64,000 nucleotides of DNA from Alviniconcha marisindica (taxonomy: Eukaryota; Mollusca; Gastropoda; Provannidae). Made by a program: the position numbers and the translations under genes. The notes beneath the pieces are model-generated. The model worked only from the letters and a program-made list of their open reading frames with translations. It made no database searches and was not told the DNA's origin. Shown here in pieces: positions 44,334-56,900 of this stretch. Location of the stretch: positions 248,001 through 312,000 of the forward strand of contig JABMCL010001960.1 in NCBI GenBank assembly GCA_018857735.1. Reading direction: 5' to 3'. How positions within the stretch are numbered: the first letter of the stretch is position 1; each line of letters starts with the position of its first letter.

Positions 44334-47300
44334 TACAGACTGATAGGAGTGAAGGACAATGTGGTTTAACTGAAATATTCTGAGAAGAGAAATAGTCTTG
44401 AGTTGGCTTTTGAAGGAAGAGAGAGTAGCAGAGTGCCTGATGTCTTGGGGGAGATTGTTCCAGATGTGGGGGCCAAAGTGTGAGAAAGTGCGAAAGCCAT
44501 GGGTTTTGCGGCTGAAGCGTTGGATTTTGAGCATGCGTGTGTCTGACGAAGAGCGGAGAGCGGGAAGGACTGTAAAGGTGTAGCAGCTCAGAAAGATAGG
44601 AGGGAGCGGAACCTGTGATTGCGTTGTAACACATGCAAGCAGTTTTGTATTTTATCCGTTCAGAAACTGGCAGCCAGTGGAGTTGCTGTAGGAGAGGTGT
44701 GCAGTTTTGATGGCGTGGAGCTCTGAGAATGAGGCGTGCAGCAGTATTTTGGACTTTCTGCATTGGTTGAATTACAGAGTTCGGAGTGCCCATGAGAAGA
44801 GAGTTGCAGTATGTAATGGAGTGGAGTGGTAGAAGGACAGGACACAGGCAGCGGAGTCAGTCAAAATGGAGACCACAGCAGGCGGCGACGGCAAACAGGC
44901 TTTATTCTACAGCAGCAGACAACTTTCTCAGCACACCCAAAATCCTCACGCGCACGCATAGATAAGAGAACTGCGCGGGCCGCAAAGAACACACGCTATC
45001 GCTACAATGAAATCAGCCCTCTGGACCACAAAATGGCTGACTATTGCGTTTCCTTGGCCCGCACAAATACAGTTTCCTCAACAATAACTAAACTAATTAA
45101 AACATGAAATACATCAAATAAAAGCTACAGTTACAACCTTTTAAACCGTATAAACAAAATGTACACACATGACTTATTTAATTTACAACAAGAGTGGGAA
45201 GCGTGGCTTGCACCTATCTGTAAGCAGATTCGTACAACTAAATCACAACTAACACAATGTACAAAATATAACTGTCACTAAAACTTACATCAGAATAAAG
45301 AGCACGCTCCCACGGTTAAAATGGTACATAACAATTACAATACAACGCTCTGTAAGAGAAGCAAGACACACTCAAAGACTAGCACTACAACAATCGGTGC
45401 GAACTTTCGCCTGGGGCGCGTTATTTTAGTCGCAGCAGCGCTGATAGTGATACCAAGTAGTCTATGAATACAACTTAGCTTCTACAGTACACAATACTTA
45501 ATAAGTTAATTTCAACCCAAAATAAACACTAAACATGAAGTCAGCTAAGCAAAATACTATACGACAAAGCATTGATCGACACAGAATTACTTTCATCGAG
45601 TCAAAACAACGATTCGCTACTATTCACTAGTACTAAACAGAGAACGCGCCATGCAGACGACGGCTATAAAAAGAATGGACCCAGAGAGGCATCGGCTACT
45701 GATTAAGCTCGATCCTGCGTCTAAATAAGATCTAAATAAACATTCTAAGATGCCAAATTATATTACACATGGCTTGGTGCATAAAAAGGACTAGGTAAAC
45801 AAAGAGTAGGTAAACAAACAAGCGGTCAAAATATTAAGGGAGTAAACAGATTTGAAAATGGCGCGCACCGTCGGCTATCATGTTGCCGGTCGGCTGTGAG
45901 AAGGCCATGTGGCGTTACGCAACACGCAGCGCTTCAAAACAAAAGCGTCGTCTGCTCCGGTTCCCGGGTTACTAACAGTACAGTAATGAAATTGCATGGA
46001 TCTGATAACCGGGGCGGGATTATTGTAAAAACGTACAAAGAGCACTTGTTCACAAGTAGTCTAGTCTGGACAATACATAAGAAGTTACCAGTTGTTTTGC
46101 GGCACTGATTTTCTGTGAGATACCTACCGATGGAGCTGATGCGTTTTAGTTCATAGTAGGCTGTTTGACAGATTTTGATTACGTGTTGCTTCATTGTGAG
46201 GTTAGAGTCAAGGATAAATCCTAAGTTCCTGACTTTGTCTGAAAACAGAATTTACCGACCATGATTGACGATGGTAAGCAGTGACACGAGGACAGAGAAG
46301 GTGTCGAGATGAGAATGGCTTCAGTTTTATCTTCATTAAGTTTGAGTTGGTTGTTGCACATCCATGCTTTTATGTGATCTGTACATGATTGCGGGTCGTG
46401 TGTAAGGCCGCTTTGCACGTCGTTTGGTGAAGTTGATTTTTGAAGTTGGGTGTCGTCTGCAAAAAGCTGATGGTTGACAGAGTGATTGGCTATGATGTCT
46501 GAAAGTGGAGTAGTGTACAAAACAAACAGCACAGGTCCCAACTCAGAACCCTGTGGAACACCAAACATGACTGGAGAAGAAGAGGAAGCAGAATTGTTGA
46601 CAACAACGCATTGATTTCTGCCCAGAAGGTACGATCGAAACCACTGGAGAGCGATAGAGCGGATGCCAAAGACAGTTTCGAGACGGGAAAGAAGAATCTG
46701 GTGATCGATAGTATCAAACGCAGCTGAAAGATCCAGTAAGAGTAAAACAGAGATTTTGTCTTCATCCATAGCGTTTAACAAGTCGTTTACAACACGTAAG
46801 AGTGCGGTCTCGGTGCTGTGTCCGGCGCGGTAGGCTGACTGGAAAGGATTGCAGAGGTTGTTTACTTAGAGGTGTGCAAGAAGTTTGCGTTGAACGACCT
46901 TTTTAAGAATTTTAGACAGAAATGGCAGGTTTGAGATTGGACGGTAGTTTTTCAGTACATTTTGATCGAGGGAGGTTTTTTTGAGCAGGGGTTTGACAAT
47001 AGCAGTTTTGAAGTCTGGTGGTACAAAACCAGAAGCCAATGAAGTGTTGATGATGCTGGTGATTGTAGGGAGGAGAACATCAAGGTTTTCGTACAGCAAT
47101 TCTGTAGGAATGGGATCAAGATTGCATGATTTGGGGAGAGTCTTCTGGAAAATTTCCGAAACAAATTGTTCAGTGACTGGTGTAAATGTCTGTAGCAATT
47201 TCCCGGAGTAGGTGGTTTTGTCCATGGCAACTGTTGGGTTAAGTGGAGGAAATCTGTTTCTTATTGTGATGATCTTGTTGGTGAAGTATTCAGAAAAGGC

Positions 47301-48150
47301 TTGTGGTATGTCATCAGAGTCTAAAGAAGATGGGAGAGGTGTGGAGTTAGTTCTTTTTGCCTAGGATGGCACTGAAGTTGTGAAACAGTTCTTTGCATGA
47401 GTTGCTTGTTTGTATTTTGAAAGAGTAGAAAGCTGTTTTTGCATTGTCCACTAAGTCCGTGACTTTCCTTTTGATGTTTTCATAAATCTGTTTGTGCACT
47501 GTGAGTTTTGATTTAAGCCAGCACCTCTCTGCCCTGCGACGTCCCCTTTTCAGTTTGCAAAACTGCTCAGCAATGCTGCTGAACCAGGGGGTCGGCTTCT
47601 GCTGACGGACTGTGGGGTGGCAGAGAGGGGCGTGTTTGTCAAGGACGCAGCGAAGCTGTCTGTTGGAATCAGTCATGGGTGTGAGTGGTGTGATGGACTG
47701 GGCAAGATCTTGTTTAAAGGAGTTTCTCTCCATTTTACTGATAGAGCGGAACTGTGTAGTGACAGGCTGGACGGCAGGTTTGGGGATGTCAAGCTGACAT
47801 AGAACGGCAATGTGGTCAGATCTAAGTCCGTGGTCAGGGCAGGTGGAGCCAATGAGGCATTCATTATGTCTGTGAAAAACTAGATCTAAGAGATGGCCAT
47901 GTTTGTGTGTAGGTTCAGTGACAGATTGACTGAGGCTGAATATGTCTGGTATGTCATGCATTTTCCTGGAGTTGTGATCATTTAGGGTTTCAAAGTGGAT
48001 GTTAAAATCGCCTATAATAAGCACTTTGCCTGATAGAGTATCACAGTATTCAATGAATTCTGGGAATTGATCAAAAAACATGGTAACCGTGAATGCGTTC
48101 TTTTTGTTTGGCGGTAAATACAAAAGAAAGTGTACCGTTGATTGTGAAGG
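44028..48150 (-). mobile_element. L2/CR1-like LINE, nearly full ORF2, split by a solo LTR
   Basis: From 48150 downwards: endonuclease C-terminal half with GDFNIHF and the catalytic LRSDHIAV (47347-48123); linker; reverse transcriptase NYRPISNLPFLSKILKK (46866-47225), DLSAAFDTIDH, FGVPQGSELGPVLF and catalytic FADDTQL (46221-46781); then FSDKVRNLGFILDSNLTMKQ (needs a one-base shift near 46240), and after the LTR insertion NTAARLILRAP, LHWLPVSERIKYKTA and HIWNNLPQDIRHSA (44100-44810). A TAA stop interrupts at about 46865. The 3' UTR has a long (CA)n and ends AAGGCGCTTTACAAATTTCC plus (ATT)n. The 5' end, including most of the endonuclease start, is truncated. Few breaks suggest a recent insertion. 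Confidence 0.9.
44812..46054 (+). mobile_element. Solo LTR (1243 bp) with AGTA target duplication
   Basis: The insert interrupts the LINE codon series for VLSRLDY|CNSLL. It begins TGTAATGG, ends GTTCACA (TG...CA) and is flanked on both sides by AGTA (44808-44811 and 46055-46058). In plus orientation it has CTATAAAAAG (45665) and, about 70 bp on, CTAAATAAACATTC, a TATA box and poly(A) signal in the spacing of U3-R. No internal LTR-retrotransposon sequence is left, so it probably arose by LTR-LTR recombination. A 4-5-bp duplication suits Gypsy-type integrases. Confidence 0.82.
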
Positions 48151-48559
48151 GTGAGGGTCAGCTGTTGATTCTGCACAAGCGCTCTGGGCCTCGTTTTGTT
48201 TCAGATTGTATTAGTTACATTCGAAAACCAAGTAAATATGCGTTTTTTCTAAGAGCACATTTATAGCGTGATTCTGTGCTTCCGAGCAGACTCACCGCGC
48301 TCTAATCATATGCGGCTGAGTGAGTCTCTGTAGCCGCGTAATTTACACAGCACTGTTTAGTTGTTACATGGCTTTAGTTTAGTTGTTACATGGCTGGTGC
48401 CACGTGAAACAGCTACCGTTTTGGCGCACGTTCTGTGCAGACCATACAACCATACACCAGTTTACAGTATCATTTTATTCGAAGCCACATACATACAGGA
48501 TGTATGCGTGTTTAGCTCCAACCAACCATATACACTTTTGGCAGAATGATCAGGATTAG

Positions 48560-48742
48560 TTGGATTTTTTTTTTTTTTTTTTTTTTTTGTTAAATAATTT
48601 TTGTATGTGCTACTGGGTGGAACGGATACGGAAGTAAAACTCAGCACAAATAGTTGATCCTGGAGAAGAAAATTCTCTCGCCGAGAATCGGACACGTGAC
48701 CTTTTATCCTGCTCTCTGCCAGTGAGCTATCCCCGCTTCCCA
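48560..48742 (-). mobile_element. tRNA-derived SINE with poly(A) tail
   Basis: The minus strand starts GCGGGGATAGCTCACTGGCA, an A box (TAGCTCACTGG), then GTGTCCGATTCTC, a weakened B box 25 bp on, a short body and about 24 A. Length about 180 bp. tRNA-like head, body and A tail make a complete SINE; the related 12985-13050 head has the same GGGATAGYTCA start. Confidence 0.75.
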
Positions 48743-49129
48743 AGATCCGTATTGCTCAATTCCCCTGTAAGGTTGGGGTTGTTCGGCATCTACTTTGTTC
48801 GGCCCTGTCATGTGCATTGTGATTCGGCCTGCTTTGTACAACAAAAAACAAAAACAAAACAAAAAAGCAATGGAAGCATGTATTTTTGTTTTCACAATTT
48901 CTCTTCTTTTTTTCTTTTTCTTATATTTTTTCAGACCAAATCTGACTGCTGCTGATTTCCAAACACGGAGACAACAGACAGACTGACACGCACACATAAA
49001 TTTACAAACACAATCGGTCCTCAGTAACATTTTCTTGTTTAACAAAAACAAGCGAAGAAGAGATAACAGCTCTGTGAAGATAAAGTCACAACTGTTTGTA
49101 GGTTTGAGTGTTTTGACTGCAGGTGTAAG

Positions 49130-50005
49130 ATAATAATAATAATAATACATAATTTTTCTATAGCGCCATTCCCCGCTGAGTGAGCTCAACGCGCTTGTTC
49201 ACATACATTGACATATGCCACTTACACATGATACATAATTATTACATACTTAATAAAGTATACTAATATAAAACAGGTATTTGTAGAGCAGTGAACAAAA
49301 TAACTATTATAAAAACATAAACACATTGCAATTATTTAAAACAGGTACATATAAAACAGTGTACAAAGTTACTACGCTAAGACAGACACACACACACTGT
49401 ATCTCCCTTTCTTTCTCTCTGCCCCCCCCCCCCCCCCCCATCTCTCTCTTCTTCTTTCTCCCCCCTCCCCCCCCACCTCTCTCTCGAAGCGATCGTGAAG
49501 GAACTAAAACACGCAGGAAGCATCAACGCCCACATTTCACGTGGGGGCGGGTTGGGGGTGCGGGTAGGGGGGTGGGGCGGGGATGGGGGGGGGGGGGGGG
49601 GGGGGGGGGGGCGCTGAAGACTACTGAAATCCTACTGGCAGAAAGCTATCATAAACAAGTGAGTTTTTTTAGTTCTGGATTTAAAGAGCGGACGAACATC
49701 TGAGATCGGATGGCAGAGAGTTCCAGCCAGAAGATGCAAAACAGCTGAAGGAACAATCCCCGAACGTTTCAGTGCTGTACGTGCTTTAGGACTTTGAGGA
49801 GCTACTAACATGATGAACGAAGGTTCCGTGTTGGTTCATATGTACATAGGGTCTGGGAAAAATTACCTGGCGTGTGGATGAAAGTGGCTATCTTGTACTG
49901 TGGTCGGAATTTAATCGGAAGCCAATGCAGTTCTTGCAGGAGTGGTGTCACATGATCGTATTAACTTGAATTGGACTTTCTAAGAACGAGTGTAAACTGT
50001 CCTGA
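49130..50005 (-). mobile_element. LINE 3' fragment (L2-like)
   Basis: The minus strand reads LQELHWLPIKFRPQYKIATF (49890-49950), then AVLHLLAGTLCHP..SRTKKTHLF (49640-49760), and ends with ATAGCGCCATTCC inverted and (ATT)n at 49131. Poly-C (about 49421-49440) and poly-G (about 49588-49611) runs lie in its 3' UTR. Confidence 0.7.
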
Positions 50006-50422
50006 TATGATGTGAGACACACGTAGTTACAGTAGTACCGACTGTTGAAAAATTACGAAGGCAGAAGCACTGCCTTGGTATGGTGCGAGGGCGATGTATA
50101 AGTATGACGAAACGTGTGAATAAGAAAGCGTCGGTTTTTTAATTGTCTTTATGTGATGGATGCACTGGTTTGATTTCAGAAAGGCACACTAGGCCTGATA
50201 ATACCAACACAGATTACTATCTTCTTACGTAGATGCGAGAAAGGCGTAGTAGCAGACAGACGGCGTCGCAGCACTAACTGTTCTGGTGTGAGGCAAGAGA
50301 CATAATTATGAGATGGGATTGCTGAACAAGCACGACTTGAGAATGACAAGGCATGAACCTGTCGCTGTTTCATATGAAACTACAAGCTGTCCTGAAGGTT
50401 AGACCAGGAATCAACAGGCCTA

Positions 50423-50556
<134 letters not shown>

Positions 50557-50704
50557 TGCGTGCACGTGTGCGTTTAACTCATTGTGCTTCTTAAGGTGTG
50601 CGTGTGTGAAGATGCATGCTGTTTCCCCCGACCCTGCGCTGTAAACATATATATTCTTGTGTTGAATGTTTTTACTGCGTATTTTAAATCATCATCAATC
50701 ATTC

Positions 50705-50935
50705 ATTCTGACGGTCTTGGTATGACGTTAACGATACCAGGAACTTGTACAGTATGACGTTGGCGAGGCGTGAAATTAGTACATACTGTTCTGGTATGAC
50801 GTTGGCATGATCAGACCTCAGTACAGACTGTCAGTCCTGGTATAACGTTAGCCTGACCAGGCATCAGTACAGACTGTCCTGGTACGACGTGAGACTTAAG
50901 CTGGCCACTCCATACAGCCTGTCAGTCTTGTTTTG
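50705..50935. repeat. Degenerate tandem repeat spanning the stop codon
   Basis: CTGGTATGACGTTGGC-like cores start near 50718, 50751, 50790, 50836 and 50877, often preceded by CAGTACAGACTGTC. The copy nearest the exon encodes the protein's C-terminus in reverse. Confidence 0.75.
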
Positions 50936-51019
50936 ACCCAGCGTGTCAGTGAAGGTTCCGCCAGGCATGCGCAAGTTGATAAAATCCCACAAGGCCTTGT
51001 AGCAGAATCGGAACTGGTC
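50864..51019 (-). CDS. Receptor PTP terminal exon D
   Basis: 156 bp including TGA (50864-50866), starting after TTGTTTTAG|GACCAG. It encodes DQFRFCYKALWDFINLRMPG (last helix of the domain) and a tail ending SLTSYQDSLY. The last part lies in a degenerate tandem repeat that continues into the 3' UTR. Confidence 0.92.
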   Translation of the reverse strand, partial: DQFRFCYKALWDFINLRMPGGTFTDTLGQNKTDRLYGVASLSLTSYQDSLY

Positions 51020-51190
51020 CTAAAACAAAGAAAACAGAAACAAACCCAGGATATTTTATTAGCATGCGCACATCTACAACACCTCTGTCTATGCGCCGCA
51101 GAAAGAATGTAATTTTTTATCACTATCAAATACTGCATTCATTTTTGCACGAAAACACACACAAAAAAGCAGCTAGCCGGTAAATGAGCG

Positions 51191-51279
<89 letters not shown>

Positions 51280-53503
51280 GTATCTATCAGTCAAAATCAG
51301 TAACAATCATCCCGACATTGTAGGGACAGTGCCAGAACAAGATTGTTTAGACACATACAATGCAATTAAATGCAACATCACGAATATTCTCAGGATCATA
51401 ACCACGTAAAAATCATGCACGCATTCATTTGTTAGTCTACCTGTAAAGCCATTCTCTCTCTCAGTCACACACGCACGCACACGCTCACATACAGACACAC
51501 ACGCTCGTGCGCACGCACACATACTGGCATACATACACGAACGCACGCACGCAAGTATGCGCGCGCACGCACACACACACACACACGCGCGCGTGCTTTA
51601 GATATCGTTTAAAGTGGGATAAATAGCTCATAAATCTGTTGATTACTTTACATTTCAGACGACAATACAATCACATGGTGCACCGTACAGTTACACGTCA
51701 TACCTGTCCATTGTACACATTAAAACCACGATCTGACGGGATTGCAAGGATGTACAGCTGCTGGCTTGTACCATAAATCATTCTGACTGAAATCTAAGGG
51801 ACATTTCGTACGATTTGCTAATAACGCAATTTTGTCACGTCACTCTGAGGTAGTGAAGTTTTCTTCGAATGGCCAGGGACTGTTTCCCAGCTTGTTTCTA
51901 TTCTTGGAATCCATACAGTGATCTGAGCAGGTAAAAGAAAACGGTAGAACACTGTCAATAAAACGTTTGTTAAAAAAAAGTCTGATTTTTTTCTCTCCAT
52001 ATATTTGTTCTAAAATAATTCCATTTTGCAGAAGAAACATCCGCTGTTGACCGTCCTTTGTTACTGCTTCACTATTATCATTCCATTATTCAAAATTGTG
52101 CCCAGAAGGCAGATGTTTGTACTTGCCAACATTTTCAACCTCCTGGAGAACTGTTTATCATGGTCAAGACCAAATCTGCTTGCTCAGTCTCAGGCAGACT
52201 GGTGTTAAAAGCAGACGAGGTTCAGGTTGTTTCGATGAAAATTGGGTATTTCCAGTCCGTGTGACGACGCGATAATCTCGTTGACAGTCAGCTTGGTGTT
52301 TCTTGTTTGAGCTTTCACCGAGGTTAGGATTGTTTCTCAAAGAAGGATTTCACCGACAGCCGTTACTCATCTAAGTCTGCAGGTAGCCTCAATTCAGCCC
52401 AGTCGCGAAGGTATGGAAGTCCCGATCTCAGAGCAATAGCGAACCCGGCTCACATGGGTAGACTCTTCAATAATCCACAGCCTCGCAGCAGTAGCAGTAG
52501 TTGGGCTATGTATCTGGTTTTGTTTCTATCAAATTTCAATGCAAAGTCACAGATGACACAGTCATCAATAGAAACAAAGTCTTTCCTCTTTGCAAAGAGA
52601 TGTTTTGATGTGCAGTTTTCACATCCTCTTGGTGTTTCATGTCTTTCACTGAGTTGGCCTGTTTTTCAGTTTAGGATCGTTTTTCACGTTTTGAGTGAAG
52701 GATTTTACTTCATGCAAATTGTACTCCCGTTCAACAGCAGTTTGATCCACCTCTGCGACTCAGTTCGTTTTCCCTCAGTTTCTCAAACACAGTGCACGTG
52801 GGGCGAGAACGCAGCGGAGCACGGCCGTGGCGGTGGATATGTACTGTGAAACAAGTTGCACATGGCAACTTGTCCTTGGCATAATTTCAGCTTTCATCAG
52901 TGCGTTTATCACCTTGTCCTTTGAAGTGCTTACAACGTCTGAATCCTCAACCTAATTATATTTGCGCAATTCTTTCGATGCTGACACATGATCCAACGTA
53001 AAAAATATTTTCTGTGACTCGTATCTCACAGTTGTGATGCCGTTCAGCTCGTTGTCTGTCATGCTGTCGTATTTCACATGGTAGCTACCTAACAGGTCTG
53101 TCAGGGCAGATTCAACGGTAGTGAAGTGCTCTACACTGGCTTCCTGTCGAATTCCACACTTAGTACAAAATTCATCTCCTTATCTGTAAATAACTGAACA
53201 AGCAAGTCCCCTATCTCTCTGATCTCATCCAGCTAAACGCTCAGTCTCGCCAGCTCTTTCGTCTTCCATCCGCTCACCACATCTGAGTCTTCTGGTCGAC
53301 GTGCCTTCTTCTATCAAGCACCATTACTCTGGAACAATCTATCTATCCTACTCTCTCCGACACTCTTCTTTCATATCATCATTTAAATCTGCCCTCAAGA
53401 CTCATCTTTTCTCCTCTTTTCTCCTCTGCCAATTGCCTGTGCGCGTGCAGTTGTTTGTCATTGGTTTCGCACGTGCGCAGCGTGTGTGTGTGTGTGTGTG
53501 TGC

Positions 53504-53579
<76 letters not shown>

Positions 53580-53793
53580 GTAGGGGGGGGGGGGTAGGGG
53601 GATGAAAAGGATGTTGAATGAAGTTTTGTATCATGGTTCATTGTACTCTATGTATATATTTTGTTGACCTTATTGTTTTTGTATTGTGCGCTTCGGCCTC
53701 ACGTTAGGTGTAAGCGCCTTAGAAAATACTCTTTTACATTGCCTTACATAAACCAACGACCGGCATTTTCAATAATCCTTTGCAGTCGAATGA

Positions 53794-53889
<96 letters not shown>

Positions 53890-53890
53890 G

Positions 53891-53957
<67 letters not shown>

Positions 53958-56900
53958 GACAGAGAGAGAGAGAGATGGGGGGTGGGGGGGGGGGTTGGAG
54001 AGGGATGGAGGGAGAACGAGAGAGGGGTGGAGAGAGAAAGAGGGAGGGATGGGAAGAGAGAGAGAGTGGAAGGTTAGGTAATTAGTTGGTGCTTTCAGTA
54101 GTCAGCCACATAGGGTTATGTCAGGGCTAAAACTGAACAGACTTCAGTTCATCCCCTAATTATTTAAAAAGACTTCACATAAAAAATAAAAACAAATCTT
54201 TAAAAGCACTTCACACAAACATTTCTTAATACACTTCCTATTTTCTAAAACACACCAATCTCTCACAAGAAGTAAAAACTTATTTCTGGATACGCGTTCC
54301 GAAAGAGTGAATATAAAGATTTTTCTTCAAAATATTTCTTTCTGATCTCCAATATGTCAGCACAATCAATCAAAATATGGTTAACTGAGATTATAACATT
54401 ACATACAATACAAACAGAAACCTCTTCTTTTCTCAGAAAAAAAGGAATGTATCAAGTGAGAGTGACCAATATGTAGTCTATTTAAAACTGTGTTTTTGCT
54501 TCTTGTATTTTAAAGGGATAATAGATGGTCTGAAAGTTTTGGTAAAATTTCGTGAAACTAATTTAGTACTAACACCGTTTCATCTATTCGTTCTGCCAAA
54601 TTTGATATACATATTTGGCAGTTAAAGGCATGAGATCAGCTGTCATTTTTTTGGTCAAGAGCTTCTTTCGCAGCTCTATCAGCAGTCTCGTTTCCTTGAA
54701 TACCAACACGTCCAGGAACCCGCATAAAACAACTTCCTTTTGGTCTACATTCATTTTATGTAAAAGCTTTTGTATTTGCATAGGATGGTCAGTTTTTAAT
54801 TTTCCGAGCGCTTGTAAAGCTGATAATGAATCTGAAAAAAATGATGAATTTCCTTTCTTTGGACAGTATAAAGGAGTGAATATAAAGGCAAACAGAACTG
54901 CTTGCAGCTCCATTGTGCAAACAGAACAGTGGTCTCTCAGTCGACAATGAGAAGGGCCTCTTTGGGGCAGCAGATGACACTGCTGCAGCAGCAGCCTTCT
55001 CATCCACTTTCGAGCCGTCGGTAAATATCTGCACATAATCTGGATGTCTGGATGTTATTTACAAAAAGGCTTGTTCATATACTTCAGGATTTGTGGTGTC
55101 TTTTTTTATATTTTGTCAAAGACAGACAGAACTGAGGTTCAGACTGTGGTGTCATCAGTGATATCTAAATAAATCTTCGAATACTCAAAGTGCGGTAGAA
55201 TTCGAAGGATAAGTGTTGGGATCAGGCTAGATTTTTCCTAATGTTTTGAGTCTGGTAGTTCAACAACACAAGTATAAGCTGGATTATCAAGACAGGGTTT
55301 TAGTTTTAAAACAGTTCATCGATAGTTTCTTGCGTCTGTTTTTCAAAGACATGTCTTGCGCTTTTGCATAAAGGTTTGTTACAGGATAAGTACGAAACAC
55401 TCCTAACGCAATTCGTAAGCCTTTGTGATGTATAGGGTCCAGTTTCTGTTGCTTGAAGCTGCCTCATATACAATACAACCATAGTCCAATTTATATTCAA
55501 CAAGGGCTCGTGTCTTCTGATCCATTCCGTCTTTGGATTAGCCCAGTCGGTGTGGTCTACTACTTTTAGAACATCCTTAACTTTGAGGCAATTTGTTTTC
55601 AAGTAACTGACCCGGCTGTTGTAGAATACGTTTCGATTTTGATCAAGGATATTATACCAAGGAATTTGGCGTCTGTTACTACCGTGATAAGATTTTTGTC
55701 CAGTAGGATAGACGGTTCTGCAAATTGTTTACGCTGAATACAAAAGTGCACGCAGACTGTTTTACTAGTGGACAATTTAACCATATCTTGCACACTGTTT
55801 ACACACAGCTGCATAAGTCTCTCTGCGTGAGGGAAGGATTTTGCACGAATAGAAACAGCAAAATAATCCGCAAACAATGACACTTCTGAACCTTACAAGA
55901 CGGATTTTACAATATTGTTCATTTTAAGGCTGAAAAGAACCGGATACAAGATGCTACTCTGGGGAAGACCCATCTCCTGCTCATACGTATTAGACAGAGT
56001 GGACCCAGCTCTAACCTGGAACAGTCGATGGGACAGAACACCATCACTGAAGGTAGGCAATTTGCCTCGAAAATCAAGGTCATATAATTATGTCAGACAG
56101 AATACCCTGTTTCCACATGGTGTCGTAAGCTTTTTCAAGATAAAAGAAAATGACAAGAACGTGTTCTTTTCTGGCAAAAGCATTACGAATGTAACCATCA
56201 AAATAAACCAGATGATCTGCAGTGCTAAGGTGTGTTTCTTCTTCTTCTGAAACTACATTGCTCCGAGGCCACTAAACCGTTGCTTATCATCCTCTCCATT
56301 ATTTTTGCACAAGCAACTGATTAGTGCGATAGGTTTGTAGTTGTTACAATCTGAGGGATCCTTACCCGGTTTTGGTATCGCAACTAGGGCGAGAGAGAGA
56401 AAGAAAGAGAGAAGAGACAGACAGTAAGATAGGGATGGAGGGTGAGAATGAAATCGAAGTCGAAAACCTTATTTTACAAGGACCAATTAGTCCTTGCTAA
56501 GCTACTAATGAATACAAAATTACAAGGCATCATTCATATACACATATGAACATGAATTAATGAATGGAAATTACATATGAAGCATAAACACTTTCACACA
56601 CAAAAATTGTGTGTTCACAGTACCAGAAGTACACAGTGCATACATCACTCAGTTGTACATGTATAAGCATACAACCACCAGAGAAGGAGGGGGAGAGTAA
56701 AACAGACAGACAGAGAGACAGAGAGAGACAGAGCGAGAGAGTGACGTGGGGGGCAGGGCAGGGTGAGAGAGGGAGACATTTTCTAGAGGGAGAGAAAGAG
56801 AGAGGGAAATATCCACACATATTTGCGGTTTTATAAGGGGAACGTAACTGAGTTTCGCAAACGAAATACTAACGTAATCAAGCATGATCTGGGTGCGGCG

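Noticed and set aside
47347..48123. 258-codon ORF as a host gene
   Set aside because: It is the endonuclease part of the L2-like LINE (GDFNIH, SDHIAV).
52454..52849. 131-codon plus-strand ORF
   Set aside because: No recognisable domain; part of it is a local duplicate of 52287-52370, antisense in a phosphatase intron.
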